In this document: one piece after another, positions 50,148 to 60,176 of the stretch
Position numbering within the stretch: the first letter of the stretch is position 1
Layout: the number at the start of each line of letters is the position of its first letter
Origin: Haloarcula sp. CBA1127
GTDB lineage: Archaea; Halobacteriota; Halobacteria; Halobacteriales; Haloarculaceae
Assembly: GCF_001485575.1 (NCBI RefSeq)
Contig: NZ_BCNB01000006.1
Span: forward strand, 1,364,001 to 1,428,000
Direction: 5' to 3'
Length of the DNA: 64,000 nucleotides
Notes under the pieces: generated by a model
Databases searched by the model: none
Seen by the model: the letters and a program-made list of their open reading frames with translations, nothing else
Told to the model about the DNA's origin: nothing
Program-made: the position numbers and the translations under genes

Positions 50148-51497
50148 ATGGCAACTGAGACGGGGGCCGACGAGGACGTAGACCTGCTCGATTCCTTCCG
50201 ACAGTTCTTTGCGCTGGAGCGGGACGTGCTCGTCCTGTCGCTGTCCATGCTGGCGTTCAGCCTTGCGTTCCAGATGACCAGCCGATATATTCCCGAGTAT
50301 ATGCGGATTCTGGGTGCCAGTGCCGGCGTCATCGGTCTGTACGGCAGCGTCGGGAACCTCATCAGCGCGGTGTACCCCTATCCCGGCGGCGCGGTGTCGG
50401 ACCGCATCGGCTCGCGGCTGGCGCTGACCGCTTTCGCGACGCTAGCGACGGTCGGCTTCGGCATCTGGTATCTCGCCTCGGTCATCGGCGATATCACACT
50501 CGGCGCGACGACGCTGCCGGCCTGGACGCTTGTGTTCGTCGGCCTCTTTCTCGCACAGGCCTGGAAGTCCTTCGGGCTGGGCGCGACGTTCGCCATCGTG
50601 AAGCAGAGTGTCCCGCCACAGCGACTGGCGATGGGGTTTGCCAGCACGGAGATGTTCCGCCGCATCGGCTTCCTGCTCGGACCACTCGCCGCCGCGGCGC
50701 TGCTCGCGACGACTGCGACCTTCGTCGACGGCTTCCAGCGCGTGTTGCTGGTCGCGCTGGCCTGTGGCCTCGTCGCTACCGTCGCCCAGCACTTCCTCTA
50801 CGACGCCAGCGAGGACACGCTCGGAAAGTCCTTCGAGGGCATCGACCAGATACTCGCCGACCTTCGGACGATGCCGGCGACGCTCCGCCCCCTTCTGGTC
50901 GCCGATACGTTCGTCCGCTTCGCTAATGGCATGGTGTACGTCTTCTTCGTCATCGTCGTCACCGAGTTCCTCTCTGTGGGATTCACCGGCTTCGGCGTGC
51001 AACTGCGGCCTGACGCCTTCTTCGGCGTCCTGCTCGGCGTCGAGATGGTCGTCGCTATCCTTTCGATGGCTCCCGTCGCAAAGCTCACCGAGTGGGCCGG
51101 CCTCAAGCCTGCCGTCGCGCTCGGCTTCCTCGTCTACGCCGTCTTCCCGCTCTTGCTCATCTTCGCGCCGGGCAACCAGTGGGTGCTGGTGCTCCTGTTC
51201 GCGTTCTCCGGCCTGCGCTTTGCCGGCCTGCCCGCCCACAAGGCACTCATCGTCGGCCCGGCAGAACAGGACGCTGGCGGCCGCGTCACCGGGACGTACT
51301 ACCTGCTTCGGAACACGCTCGTCATCCCTAGCGCCGCGCTCGGTGGCTGGCTCTACGGCAGTGAGTGGGCGGTGGCTATCGGCGATGTCGTCATACAGGC
51401 TGGCCCGGAACTGGCCTTCGGTGTTGCGACGGTGGTCGGCCTTGTCGGCGTCGTTTACTTCATCGTCTTCGGCCGGGAGTTCGAGGCGTACGAATGA
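50148..51497 (+). CDS. major facilitator superfamily transporter
   Basis: About 449 residues with 12 predicted helices: ALERDVLVLSLSMLAFSLAF, IPEYMRILGASAGVIGLYGS, VYPYPGGAVSDRIGSRLALT (the D-R-x-G-R/S loop between helices 2 and 3), FKSFGLGATFAIVKQSVPPQ and so on to VIFGREFEAYE. The ATG at 50148 (MATETGADED) follows a GCGTTAAGTT TATA candidate; the longer ORF starts within promoter DNA. Substrate unknown, perhaps a drug or metabolite efflux pump. Slightly offset from AtoE (83 bases), same strand. Confidence 0.9.
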   Translation: MATETGADEDVDLLDSFRQFFALERDVLVLSLSMLAFSLAFQMTSRYIPEYMRILGASAGVIGLYGSVGNLISAVYPYPGGAVSDRIGSRLALTAFATLATVGFGIWYLASVIGDITLGATTLPAWTLVFVGLFLAQAWKSFGLGATFAIVKQSVPPQRLAMGFASTEMFRRIGFLLGPLAAAALLATTATFVDGFQRVLLVALACGLVATVAQHFLYDASEDTLGKSFEGIDQILADLRTMPATLRPLLVADTFVRFANGMVYVFFVIVVTEFLSVGFTGFGVQLRPDAFFGVLLGVEMVVAILSMAPVAKLTEWAGLKPAVALGFLVYAVFPLLLIFAPGNQWVLVLLFAFSGLRFAGLPAHKALIVGPAEQDAGGRVTGTYYLLRNTLVIPSAALGGWLYGSEWAVAIGDVVIQAGPELAFGVATVVGLVGVVYFIVFGREFEAYE

Positions 51498-51511
51498 ACC
51501 GCTGTGCCGGC

Positions 51512-51640
51512 CTACCACTCCTCGCGTGGCGGGAACTCGTCGCCACAGCGTGGACAGTACCGCATCGGTGCGCGGGACTCCTGGCCGTCCCTGTCGAACG
51601 TAATCTCTCGTCCGCAGCTCTTACATGCTAGCTTTGGCAT
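51512..51640 (-). CDS. 42-residue zinc-ribbon protein
   Basis: MPKLACKSCGREITFDRDG, then QESRAPMRYCPRCGDEFPPR, ending EEW. Two CxxC pairs (C6-x2-C9 and C29-x2-C32) give a textbook zinc ribbon. The internal ATG at 51640 is used; the upstream in-frame part has no cysteine pattern and covers promoter DNA. Convergent with the MFS gene (14 bases). Role unknown; haloarchaea have many such small CPxCG-type proteins. Confidence 0.75.
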   Translation of the reverse strand: MPKLACKSCGREITFDRDGQESRAPMRYCPRCGDEFPPREEW

Positions 51641-51786
51641 CGTGGTGCTCTCCGGTCGCCCGCATAGCCACGACCTGTGGCTAGATAGAGTATGTCCCGT
51701 GATAACACTAGGTATCGACTGAGAGACGGACCCACGCCGAGTCCGCAAGCGCCAATCATAAGCGCCGAGCCGCGAACAGTCGACCA

Positions 51787-53169
51787 ATGCACGCGGCCCA
51801 CCCAATCGAGCAGGCGGTCGGTATGGAGTACTACGTCAGCGACGCCGACGGGGTGGACGGCCGCCTCCGCTCGTCGCCCGCGGACTTCCGCGTCCGGGAA
51901 CTGGAGGCGTTTGACACCGAGCCGGTCGATGCCGACACCGGCGCGTACCCGCATCTCGTCTTCCGGGCGGAGCTACGGAACTGGGAAACCAACGACTTCG
52001 CCAGCAAACTCTCCGACCGGCTGGGCATCTCCCGCGAGCGGGTGTCGTGGGCGGGGACGAAAGACAAGCGCGCGGTCACGACCCAACTGTTCTCAGTGAA
52101 AGGGGTCGCAGCCGGGGACCTGCCGGAAATCGGCGGTACGGACATCGAGGTCATCGGTCGCGCTGGCCGCCCGATTCTCTTCGGCGACCTGGCTGGCAAC
52201 GCCTTCGAGATAGTCGTCCGCGACACCGAGAACACAGATAACGCCGCCAGCGTGGTAGCGGATCTTCAGGCGTTCGCCAGCGGGGAGGACTCGACGGCGA
52301 GCGAAGGCAGGTCCAGCGACACCACGCTGCCTGACGGCGACACAACGGTTGGCGTTCCCAACTACTTCGGCCAGCAGCGGTTCGGGTCGCGCCGACCGGT
52401 CACCCACGAGGTCGGGCTAGCCATCGCCCGTGGCGAGTGGAAAGACGCGGTTCTCGCCTACGTCGGAAACCCGAACGAGCGCGAACCGGAGTCAACGCAG
52501 GAGGCGCGGGGATACGTCGACGAAACCCACGACTGGGCCGGCGCGCTGGACAGGCTGCCCGGCGCGCTGGGCTACGAGCGCTCCATCTGTCACCGGCTGG
52601 TCGAGAACGGGGCCGACGAGCCGGCGGACTTCCGGGAGGCACTGGAGGTGCTGCCGTCGAACCTCCAGTCGCTGTTCGTCAACGCCGCCCAGTCGTACGT
52701 CTTCAACCGCATCCTTTCCGAGCGGCTGGATCGGGGACTGCCGTTCGAGCGCCCCGTCGAGGGCGACGTAGTCTGTTTCCGTGACAGCGACGCGCCCGAG
52801 GACTTCCCGATTCCGGACGCCGACCGCACCCAGGAGGTCACTGCCAAGCGGCTCTCGACAGTCGAGCGCCACTGCGAGCGCGGCCGAGCGTTTGTCACCG
52901 CGCCGCTGGTCGGGACCGATACCAAACTCGGGGGTGGCGAACCGGGCGATATCGCTCGTGAAGTCCTTGACGACGTGGGCCTCGAACAGAGTGACTTCGA
53001 CCTTCCCGGCGCGTTCGACAGCGACGGGACGCGGCGGGCCATCCTGCTTCGGACTGAACTCGGTGTCGAGCGCGATAGCGCCGACCTGACGTTCTCGTTC
53101 TCCCTGCCAAAGGGGAGCTACGCGACGGTCCTCCTCCGGGAGTTCCGGAAAGGCGACCCGGACGCGTAG
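51787..53169 (+). CDS. truD: tRNA pseudouridine(13) synthase
   Basis: 460 residues. N-terminal [25 protein letters not shown] strand, catalytic Asp93 in [32 protein letters not shown], the [14 protein letters not shown] segment and a C-terminal [20 protein letters not shown] are all TruD. It converts U13 of tRNAs to pseudouridine. An acidic insertion ([18 protein letters not shown]) is visible. The ATG at 51787 fits family length. Good spacing to the following phosphoribosyltransferase gene (70 bases). Confidence 0.95.
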   Translation: MHAAHPIEQAVGMEYYVSDADGVDGRLRSSPADFRVRELEAFDTEPVDADTGAYPHLVFRAELRNWETNDFASKLSDRLGISRERVSWAGTKDKRAVTTQLFSVKGVAAGDLPEIGGTDIEVIGRAGRPILFGDLAGNAFEIVVRDTENTDNAASVVADLQAFASGEDSTASEGRSSDTTLPDGDTTVGVPNYFGQQRFGSRRPVTHEVGLAIARGEWKDAVLAYVGNPNEREPESTQEARGYVDETHDWAGALDRLPGALGYERSICHRLVENGADEPADFREALEVLPSNLQSLFVNAAQSYVFNRILSERLDRGLPFERPVEGDVVCFRDSDAPEDFPIPDADRTQEVTAKRLSTVERHCERGRAFVTAPLVGTDTKLGGGEPGDIAREVLDDVGLEQSDFDLPGAFDSDGTRRAILLRTELGVERDSADLTFSFSLPKGSYATVLLREFRKGDPDA

Positions 53170-53239
53170 CGGTTCGACCGTGCTCGGCAACTGATGCGGA
53201 ATATGCAACGGTTAAGTCCGGCCACACACGCCATCTCGT

Positions 53240-53935
53240 ATGGGCGAGCTACCGGACGAGTTCTCGTGTACCATCACCGACTGGGAGTACATCTACGGCC
53301 TCTGTCGAGACGTGGCCAACGACGTGAAAGCCGCCGAGTTCGAACCCGACGTGGTCGTCGCGCTGGCACGGGGCGGCTGGTTCGGCGGGCGCTGTCTCTG
53401 TGACTTTCTCGGGCTGGACGACCTGGCGAGCCTGAAAGTCGAACACTACGTCGGGACCGCGGCGAAAGGCGAGGAGGCGCAGGTAAAATACCCGCTGGCT
53501 GACGGCGCGGTCGAGGGGAAGGACGTGCTGGTTGTCGACGACATCGCCGACACCGGCCAGTCTATCGAGACAGCTGCCGAGTGCGTGCGCGACCGAAACC
53601 CCAGCAGCGTCCGAACGGCGACGCTCCAGTTACTCCAGACCAGCGACCACGAACCGGAGTTCGTCGGCGAGTCCCTCGACGAGTGGACCTGGGTCGTCTA
53701 CCCCTGGAACTTCGTCGAGGATATGGTCGAACTCGTCGCGGGTGTGATGGAAAAGAGCGACCGGCAGACCCACACCGAGGACGATATCCGTCGTCTGCTG
53801 CGGAAGTACCACGGCGTCAGCCGCACGAACTTGGAAATCGCACAGCCGAACCGATTGGGCGAGGTCACGACCGAGATGGAGCGGCGGGGCGTCGTCGAAT
53901 CGGTCGGCGACGGCTGGCAACTCACCGACGACTGA
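53240..53935 (+). CDS. phosphoribosyltransferase with C-terminal winged-helix domain
   Basis: 231 residues. The N-terminal type I PRTase domain has VVVALARGGWFGGRCLCDFL and the PRPP loop VLVVDDIADTGQS (acidic pair D100-D101), as in archaeal xanthine/hypoxanthine phosphoribosyltransferases. Residues about 165-231 form a winged helix (EDDIRRLLRKYHGVSRTNLE to VTTEMERRGVVESVGDGWQL), which suggests DNA binding or self-regulation, or a fused regulator. Cytosolic purine salvage is the likely activity. It follows truD on the same strand. No counterpart gene is near. Confidence 0.88.
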   Translation: MGELPDEFSCTITDWEYIYGLCRDVANDVKAAEFEPDVVVALARGGWFGGRCLCDFLGLDDLASLKVEHYVGTAAKGEEAQVKYPLADGAVEGKDVLVVDDIADTGQSIETAAECVRDRNPSSVRTATLQLLQTSDHEPEFVGESLDEWTWVVYPWNFVEDMVELVAGVMEKSDRQTHTEDDIRRLLRKYHGVSRTNLEIAQPNRLGEVTTEMERRGVVESVGDGWQLTDD

Positions 53936-53958
53936 GCAGGTCAGCCGCGGTAGCTCGA

Positions 53959-53990
53959 CAGATATCGCTCAGATATCGCTCAGATCCGCT
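53959..53990. repeat. short tandem repeat of an 11-bp unit
   Basis: CAGATATCGCT twice and CAGATCCGCT once in succession, just after the phosphoribosyltransferase stop. Related GCTAG-containing fragments follow to about 54035. Possibly a simple slippage product; no function seen. Confidence 0.6.
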
Positions 53991-54054
53991 AGTCTCGCCG
54001 CTCACCATCGCTAGGCCCAGTACGCTCATCCGCTAGCCACGATAAAAAGTACGG

Positions 54055-54168
54055 TTAGCGACGCGGGCGACCGTCGTCCCGGACGTACTCTAACGCGCTG
54101 ACGAACAGCTCTTTGTCGACCCGGTCCTCTGACTCTTCGAGTCGTTCACGAATTTTCGTTGGAGTCAT
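54055..54168 (-). CDS. 37-residue conserved-looking small protein
   Basis: Reads MTPTKIRERLEESEDRVDKE, then LFVSALEYVRDDGRPRR: an amphipathic, highly charged helical protein with no cysteines. It is too short for routine gene finding, starts with ATG and ends in TAA. I recall near-identical small proteins in other haloarchaea but cannot verify. Codon use fits. Possibly an adaptor or regulator; it is isolated between the phosphoribosyltransferase and RNase HI genes. Confidence 0.65.
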   Translation of the reverse strand: MTPTKIRERLEESEDRVDKELFVSALEYVRDDGRPRR

Positions 54169-54312
54169 GTGTATTGGTAACATTGTTCTACATCGATATA
54201 ACTCTTTCTCACCCGCTAACAGGTTCGGTGTGGGGTGGGTCTGAAATGAACGGCGGGCTGCCCAGTAGATCGTCCAAACCGCTGTACCGAGGTGACACCC
54301 CCTGTCGAGGGA

Positions 54313-54324
54313 ATATATTTATAC
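54313..54324 (+). promoter_or_regulatory. TATA box of RNase HI gene
   Basis: ATATATTTATAC, centred about 27 bases before the ATG at 54346, a strong leaderless promoter. Confidence 0.7.
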
Positions 54325-54345
54325 CTTGCTCACCCAACGGAAACT

Positions 54346-55008
54346 ATGGCCGCTTACGGCCGGCCGTCACTTCGAGACCTGTTCGATGAATCACCGACGC
54401 CGCACATCGCGCATCCGCCGCGGAGTCACCATCGAGACTTCTACATCGCCACAGACGGGTCGTTCAGACTCCACGGTGGCGCGACATCACCTGACAGCAA
54501 GTCGGACAGCCCGACAGGCGGGCTGGGTGTCGTCGTCGAAACCCTCGACGGTGAGCGCGTCGTCAGGCTATCGGTCCCAGACACCTGCCCCGACAACAAC
54601 GTCGCGGAGTATCGGGCGCTCCATCTGGGACTCGACGTGCTTGCGAGACGGGCCCCGCCCAACGCCCGCGTCGGCTTACTCATCGACCACGACCAGCTCG
54701 CCGAGAACGTGAACGCCGAGGTGCTAGCCTCCCACGGCTCCGCCTACGACCCACCACACTCTGTGTCGGTCCCACCGGCGACAGGGCTGCACTGGCGCGG
54801 GATTCAGGCACGCATCAATGGGTTCGGCGAGGTCCGTGCCGCGCGGATCTCCGGCGACCGCAACCCCGCCCATCCGCTGGCGAACGCCCCCGACCAGTAC
54901 GCACATGTCAACGGCGAGCCGGACCGGTGTGTCCTGCCTGACGCACCGACGGTAAACGAACGCGTCCCACCACCGTCACGCGCAGAGCGTGGCGGGGCGT
55001 CGGACTAA
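54346..55008 (+). CDS. rnhA: ribonuclease HI-family protein
   Basis: 220 residues from the ATG at 54346, as placed by the strong TATA box; the upstream in-frame ATG would lie in the promoter. RNase H core: DFYIATDGSF (D37), NNVAEYRALHLGLD (E88), GLLIDHDQLAE (D114 with D116) and GDRNPAHPLANAPDQYA (His and Asp). The active-site set is complete, so it should cut RNA in RNA-DNA hybrids. The C-terminal tail (VNERVPPPSRAERGGASD) is low complexity. Hairpin terminator candidate follows at 55015. Confidence 0.88.
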   Translation: MAAYGRPSLRDLFDESPTPHIAHPPRSHHRDFYIATDGSFRLHGGATSPDSKSDSPTGGLGVVVETLDGERVVRLSVPDTCPDNNVAEYRALHLGLDVLARRAPPNARVGLLIDHDQLAENVNAEVLASHGSAYDPPHSVSVPPATGLHWRGIQARINGFGEVRAARISGDRNPAHPLANAPDQYAHVNGEPDRCVLPDAPTVNERVPPPSRAERGGASD

Positions 55009-55014
55009 CGGGAC

Positions 55015-55036
55015 CCGGCCGGCAACTGCCGACCGG
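55015..55036. terminator. hairpin after RNase HI gene
   Basis: CCGG-C-CGGC-AACT-GCCG-A-CCGG forms a stem with one mismatch just after the stop, followed by a T-rich run in 55044-55053. Likely terminator. The 55037-55341 stretch holds no other convincing gene; it is AT-richer than its surroundings and includes AATACTTG twice (55152 and 55171). Confidence 0.45.
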
Positions 55037-55326
55037 CGACATCGTATTCTTTCACATCGCTGTCGACAGTGGCACGTAGCTGTTATAATGCCTCGCTCAG
55101 CACACGGCTATGATGCTTGAAATATTACATACGACTGCGGTTCTGGGAGAATACTTGAGTACAGATAGAAATACTTGCAGCCGGGGGCTACAAGGCTCTC
55201 CGTCAGTCGTCTTTCACAGCTGATAATCTCCATAAGTTATGAAAATAGTTGCACCTGTTATCACGTACGTTTGGGCAACGTCACACAGACCAAATTTTAT
55301 ATATTAGAAATAGGATAGTATACAGT

Positions 55327-55335
55327 GGGAGGTGA
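55327..55335 (+). promoter_or_regulatory. ribosome-binding site supporting a TTG start
   Basis: GGGAGGTGA, 6 bases before the TTG at 55342; the TATA candidate is TTTTATATATT at about 55294. Confidence 0.5.
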
Positions 55336-55341
55336 GCTACG

Positions 55342-55602
55342 TTGAGCACCAGAACTGACGGATCGGACGGTTTCAGTGGACAGTACGTCGAGCAACTGTT
55401 GCCGCGTCAGTTGCCGACGCGGCACGACCTCGTCCTCGCCGTCATCCCCGTGGTGTTCATCTTCACGCTCGCCGCCGCGGTTGTTCTGGGCCTCTCGCTT
55501 CAGGCGGCAATCGCTGGCGGCGCACTCGTTGGCGCTGTGGCGGTCATCGATGCGCTCTTTATCCACCCACCGACTCGTGGTCGACGGCGAGACGGTACGT
55601 GA
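55342..55602 (+). CDS. small two-helix membrane protein, TTG start
   Basis: 86 residues (MSTRTDGSDGFSGQYVEQLL...). Two adjacent hydrophobic helices (LVLAVIPVVFIFTLAAAVVL and AAIAGGALVGAVAVIDALFI) with a basic, arginine-rich end (PPTRGRRRDGT). Family not recognised; similar short haloarchaeal proteins exist. Start chosen on the strength of a good ribosome site. Stand-alone gene. Confidence 0.62.
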   Translation: MSTRTDGSDGFSGQYVEQLLPRQLPTRHDLVLAVIPVVFIFTLAAAVVLGLSLQAAIAGGALVGAVAVIDALFIHPPTRGRRRDGT

Positions 55603-55710
55603 CATCGCGTTCCGGCGACGGGCCCGAACGCTGGCCTTTCGAACTGGTTTCAGTGCGAAGCACGCTCTGCGCGTTCCGCAGTAAACGCCTCAAAAAGACA
55701 GTTATATCGG

Positions 55711-57963
55711 TTACTCTTGCTGTGCGTCGACGACGGCAACGCCCGCAAGGTTCACGATGTCCTTGACCTCGTCACCACGCTGGAGAACGTGGACCGGCTT
55801 GTCCATGCCGACGAGCATCGGTCCGATGGCCTCAGCGCCGCCCAGCCGCTGAAGGAGCTTGTAGCCGATGTTCCCGGCTTCGAGGTTGGGGAACACGAGG
55901 ACGTTCGCGGGGTCGTCGAGTTCGGAGAACTCGTAGGTGTCTTGCAGGATGTCCTCGACGACAGCGGTGTCGGCCTGCATCTCGCCGTCGACCGGGAAGT
56001 CGACGCGGTCGTCGTCCTGCAGACGGGAGACCGCCCGACGGATCTTCTTGGTCCCGGGGTTGTCGACGCTGCCGAAGTTCGAGTACGACAGCATCGCCGC
56101 CCGCGGCTCGACGTTGAACCGACGGGCCAGTTCCCCGGTGTGACGGGTGACCTCCTCCAGCACGTCCGTATCGGGGTCCTGATTAACGGTGGTGTCCGCA
56201 CAGAAGATGACACGGTTCTTGAACGTCAGCATGTACACCCCGGCCGCGTAGTCGGCGTCGTCGGCCGTGCCGATGACCTGCAGCGGCGGGCGCAGGGCGG
56301 AGGGATAGTGGTGGGTCAGGCCGGTCAGCATCGCGTCGGCGTCGCCCATCTCGACCATCACACTGCCGAGGTAGTTGCCGTCCCGAATGAGTTCGTCGGC
56401 CTCGCGGCGGGTAATGCCTTTCCGCCGGCGGAGTTCGTACAGTCGGTCGGCGTAGTCGGCCACGTCGGCTGTCTCGGGGTCGACGACGACGGGGTCGAAC
56501 TCCAGCCCGAACTTCCGGCGCGTGGACTCGATTCGGTCGGCGTCACCGATGAGGACCGGCTCGGCGATGCCCTGTTCGACCAGCTGGTAGGCCGCGCGGA
56601 TCATCTTCTCGTCGTGGCCCTCGGCGAGCACGACCCGCTGGGGGTCGCTCTTGGCCTTGTTGAGCACGACGCGCATCATCTCGCGGGACTTGCCCAGCCG
56701 CGCTTCGAGTTCCTCGACGTAGGCCTCCGTATCGATCTCCGTCCGTGCTGCGCCGCTCTCGATGGCGGCCTCGGCGACCGCGGGGGTCACCTCGAACAGG
56801 ACCCGCGGGTCAAGCGGTTTCGGGATGATGTAGTCCGGGCCGAACTGCAGGGGCTGGTCGCCGTAGGCTTTGACGACCTCGTCGGGAACGTCCTGCCTTG
56901 CGAGATCGGCCAGCGCGCGGGCCGCTGCAACCTTCATCTCCTCGTTGATCTCGGTCGCCCGCACGTCGAGCGCGCCACGGAAGATGAACGGGAACCCGAG
57001 GACGTTGTTGACCTGATTCGGGTAGTCCGAGCGGCCGGTCGCCATGATGACCGTGTCGTCGCGGGCGGCCTTGGCCGACTCGTAGCCGATCTCCGGGTCC
57101 GGGTTCGCCATCGCGAAGATGATGGGGTCGCTGGCCATCGACCGCACCATCTCCTGATCGACGATGCCGCCGACGGAGAGCCCGACGAACACGTCGGCCC
57201 CGTCCATTGCGTCGGCGAGGTCACCCTCCGGGATGTCGCGTGCGAACTCCTGTTTGAACCGGTTGAGTTCCTCGTGCGTCGCTCGTTCCTCGGTGATGAT
57301 ACCCGAAGAGTCACACATCGTGATGTTGTCCTTCGAGACGCCAAGGGAGACGTAGAACTTCGCGGATGCAATCGCGGACGCTCCGGCCCCGGAGAAGACG
57401 ACCTCCAGGTCCGCCAGTTCCTTGTCGGCGATGTCGGCCGCGTTGACCAGCGCCGCGCCGGAGATGATCGCGGTCCCGTGTTGGTCATCGTGGAACACCG
57501 GGATGTCGAGTTTCTCGCTGAGCCGGCGCTCGACCTCGAAACACTCTGGGGCGGCGATATCTTCGAGATTGATGCCGCCGAAGGTCGGCTCCATCGCCTC
57601 TACCGTCTGTATCATGGCGTCGGCGTTGTCCGTGTCCAGCTCCACGTCGAACACGTCGATGTCGGCAAACCGCTTGAACAGCACGCCCTTTCCTTCCATG
57701 ACCGGCTTCCCGGCTTCCGGACCGATGTCGCCGAGGCCGAGCACGGCGGACCCGTCGGAGACGACGCCCACGAGGTTCCCTTTCGCGGTGTACTCGAAGG
57801 CCTTCTCAGGGTCTTTGTCGATCTCCTCACACGGCGCGGCCACGCCGGGCGAGTAGGCTAGCGAGAGGTCCCGCTGTGTGTTCGTCGGCTTTGTCGTCGC
57901 AATCTCTATCTTCCCCGGCGGCTTGCTCCGGTGATACTCCAGTGCGTCCTCGTCAAGTCCCAT
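55711..57963 (-). CDS. maeB: NADP-malic enzyme with phosphate acetyltransferase-like C-terminal domain
   Basis: 750 residues. Malic enzyme half (residues 1 to about 420): [40 protein letters not shown]-like region, [20 protein letters not shown] and the Rossmann [14 protein letters not shown]-like half (about 430-750): [52 protein letters not shown], and [20 protein letters not shown]. Oxidatively decarboxylates malate to pyruvate; the PTA domain is usually regulatory. It may link with PEP synthase in this genome. Promoter TTTTTTACAG lies about 26 bases before the ATG. Confidence 0.95.
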   Translation of the reverse strand: MGLDEDALEYHRSKPPGKIEIATTKPTNTQRDLSLAYSPGVAAPCEEIDKDPEKAFEYTAKGNLVGVVSDGSAVLGLGDIGPEAGKPVMEGKGVLFKRFADIDVFDVELDTDNADAMIQTVEAMEPTFGGINLEDIAAPECFEVERRLSEKLDIPVFHDDQHGTAIISGAALVNAADIADKELADLEVVFSGAGASAIASAKFYVSLGVSKDNITMCDSSGIITEERATHEELNRFKQEFARDIPEGDLADAMDGADVFVGLSVGGIVDQEMVRSMASDPIIFAMANPDPEIGYESAKAARDDTVIMATGRSDYPNQVNNVLGFPFIFRGALDVRATEINEEMKVAAARALADLARQDVPDEVVKAYGDQPLQFGPDYIIPKPLDPRVLFEVTPAVAEAAIESGAARTEIDTEAYVEELEARLGKSREMMRVVLNKAKSDPQRVVLAEGHDEKMIRAAYQLVEQGIAEPVLIGDADRIESTRRKFGLEFDPVVVDPETADVADYADRLYELRRRKGITRREADELIRDGNYLGSVMVEMGDADAMLTGLTHHYPSALRPPLQVIGTADDADYAAGVYMLTFKNRVIFCADTTVNQDPDTDVLEEVTRHTGELARRFNVEPRAAMLSYSNFGSVDNPGTKKIRRAVSRLQDDDRVDFPVDGEMQADTAVVEDILQDTYEFSELDDPANVLVFPNLEAGNIGYKLLQRLGGAEAIGPMLVGMDKPVHVLQRGDEVKDIVNLAGVAVVDAQQE

Positions 57964-58134
57964 ACCCGGATGTCGAACCCAACTGTAAAAAAGACAAGTT
58001 TACCGTCAATGGACGAGCGGTACAACGACGGCTGTCGAATGGCGGCTTGTTGCAGCGGTTTTTGCCCCGGTTGTGTCCCACCAATTGGAAAACAGCCGCC
58101 GCCGGGGACCTGCCCGATGGACTGGCCGCGGACC

Positions 58135-60066
58135 TCAGTTCGTGTTGGTGAGCTCGCCGACTCGGTCGGTCAGTTCGGTGACCGCATCTTCTTGTCTGTC
58201 GGTGGCCTTGACAATTTCCTTCGTTGCCGTTTCAGCCTCTTGGGCGTGGTTCTGTGCGTCTTCGACCATCGAAGTCACGTTCTCGATAGCGCTCGCCTGG
58301 TCGTCGTTGGCGTCGGCGACCTCTTGGATGCCCCTTGTCGCTTCCTCGACGGCGTCGGAAATCTCGTCCAGCGCATCCAGTGCGTCTGCGATCTCGGTCT
58401 CCGCACGCTCGACCTGTTCGTGGGAGGTTTCGACCATTTCGGCCGTCTCGGTTGCCTGATCCTGAATCGTGGTGATGCTCGTCGAGATCTCGGAGGCGTA
58501 CTCGCTCGTCTCGTTTGCGAGCGTCTTCACCTCGTCGGCCACGACAGCGAACCCGCTCCCGCTTTCGCCGGCCCTGGCCGCCTCGATGTTGGCGTTCAGC
58601 GCGAGCATATTCGTCTGCTCCGCCACGTCGGCGATTATCTCGACGATCTCGCTCACTTCGTCCATCTGGTCGTCGAGGTCTGTGACGGTGTCCACGAGGT
58701 CTTCGCTCGTCTCGGTGAGGCCATCGGTAACGTCCATGACCGCTTCACCGGCATTTGATCCGTCTTCCGCAGCCGCCTTCGCGCGCTGTGCTGCTGACGC
58801 CACTTCGCTCGACGTTGCGGCGACTTCCTCCATCCCGGCCCCGATGTCCTGAATATTGTCGGCCGCCTGGGTGAGGGAGTCGGTCTGTTCGGTAACCCGG
58901 CTCTCGACAGCCGCTGCGGACGAATTCGCCTGCTCGATAGTGGTCGCAAGTTGCTGTGCCTGTGCGTCCACTTGGTCCGCCAACTGCTCGACCTGTTCGG
59001 CCATGTCGTTGAGCGAACCAACGACCTCGTACAGCTGGTCGTCGACGTACTCGCCGCCGTCAGTCCGGTCGAACGACGCCCGGGCGTCGAGGCGGCCGTT
59101 TTTGAGTGCGGCCATGGTCGATTTGACTTCATCGACCAGACTCGTCACGGCCTCGTGGCGGTTGGCCTCGTCAGTTCGGTCCTGGACCATCTCGACGACC
59201 GCGATGAGTTCGCCGTCGCCGTCGTAAATCGGGGCAGCGCTGAACGAGATGTGGCGTTCGTTCCCGTGCTGGTCGGCCATCACGCTCGTATCGCGGTACA
59301 GCGTGAAATCCTCGTCTTCGACCTTCGGCACGTCGTACTCTGTGTGGGTGGTCTCCGGGGCATCGAGGACTTTGTCGGCGAGTGTCTTTCCGCGTCGGCC
59401 GTCCGGATAGAACGCCATACTCGCCATCTCCATCTCCTGTGCTTCGGCCTCGGAGACGCCGGTAAGGTTTTCTATCGAACTGTTCCAGCTGAGGATATCG
59501 CCGTTCGTATCCAGAACAAAGAGCGGCGTCCCGATATGCTGCAGTACGTCGTGGTAGTCGAACCCTTCGTTAGCGCCACTTTTAGCTGCAGAGCCGCTGA
59601 ACGCATCGACGCCGGCCTGGGAGACGGATCGTGTCGTTTCCAGTCCTTCGTGAAGCTCCGCCTCGACAGTGTCGATGGCGGCTTGGGCATCCGGGCCGAG
59701 TTCATCCCGAAGCTGCTCGAACGCACCTTCGACGAGCGATTCGGTGACGAAGCCCTGTGTTGCGACGAACTCACGTTGGCTGATCCCAGCGGTCTTGTAG
59801 TCGTCGATCAGCGCCTGGAGTTCGTCTGAGCCGAGTTCGAACTGCCGCTCAACGTGTTGTGTCCCAATCGCGGCCTTGTCTGGGTCCTCGAAGCAATTGT
59901 CGAGATGCGGTGAGTCCGGGTCAATGGCGTCGGTCAAAAAGCGAGTCCGTCCGTCACTCGCGACGAATCCGCCGTCCGCCCGCCGGGCCCCAGCGTCCGA
60001 AGAACGTGACCCCTGGCCGTAGATGTAGGTGCGGATCTGTTCGAACATAAGGTAGCTATGTTCCAT
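58135..60066 (-). CDS. soluble halobacterial transducer (methyl-accepting chemotaxis protein) with PAS
   Basis: About 643 residues with no membrane helix, so a cytoplasmic transducer. N-terminal 130 residues include DDYKTAGISQREFVATQGFV, reminiscent of the linker after a protoglobin in HemAT-like proteins but without a clear heme pocket. A PAS domain follows (DVLQHIGTPLFVLDTNGDIL, EYDVPKVEDEDFTLYRDTSV). The signalling tip EQTNMLALNANIEAARAGES and SGFAVVADEVKTLANETSEY is a perfect MCP match, which binds CheA/CheW. The start at 60066 is supported by AGGTG upstream; a second ATG at 60048 exists. Back to back with CtaA. Confidence 0.92.
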   Translation of the reverse strand: MEHSYLMFEQIRTYIYGQGSRSSDAGARRADGGFVASDGRTRFLTDAIDPDSPHLDNCFEDPDKAAIGTQHVERQFELGSDELQALIDDYKTAGISQREFVATQGFVTESLVEGAFEQLRDELGPDAQAAIDTVEAELHEGLETTRSVSQAGVDAFSGSAAKSGANEGFDYHDVLQHIGTPLFVLDTNGDILSWNSSIENLTGVSEAEAQEMEMASMAFYPDGRRGKTLADKVLDAPETTHTEYDVPKVEDEDFTLYRDTSVMADQHGNERHISFSAAPIYDGDGELIAVVEMVQDRTDEANRHEAVTSLVDEVKSTMAALKNGRLDARASFDRTDGGEYVDDQLYEVVGSLNDMAEQVEQLADQVDAQAQQLATTIEQANSSAAAVESRVTEQTDSLTQAADNIQDIGAGMEEVAATSSEVASAAQRAKAAAEDGSNAGEAVMDVTDGLTETSEDLVDTVTDLDDQMDEVSEIVEIIADVAEQTNMLALNANIEAARAGESGSGFAVVADEVKTLANETSEYASEISTSITTIQDQATETAEMVETSHEQVERAETEIADALDALDEISDAVEEATRGIQEVADANDDQASAIENVTSMVEDAQNHAQEAETATKEIVKATDRQEDAVTELTDRVGELTNTN

Positions 60067-60176
60067 TCCAACACACCTGTAGGTAAAGGTGACTCCGAGA
60101 ATATCAGTAAAGATAACTGTGCTCGGCGGCCAAGCGCGAAAAGAGAGCATAAGTACGTGCAACCGAAGGTCTAGGT

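Noticed and set aside
55717-57861. 714-residue plus-strand ORF
   Set aside because: Antisense shadow of the malic enzyme gene; no family features and no promoter or ribosome site.
57931-58758. Cys-rich plus-strand ORF (CRMAACCSGFCPGC)
   Set aside because: The cysteine-rich part lies in the promoter region upstream of the malic enzyme gene, and the rest runs antisense through the transducer gene. No ribosome site.
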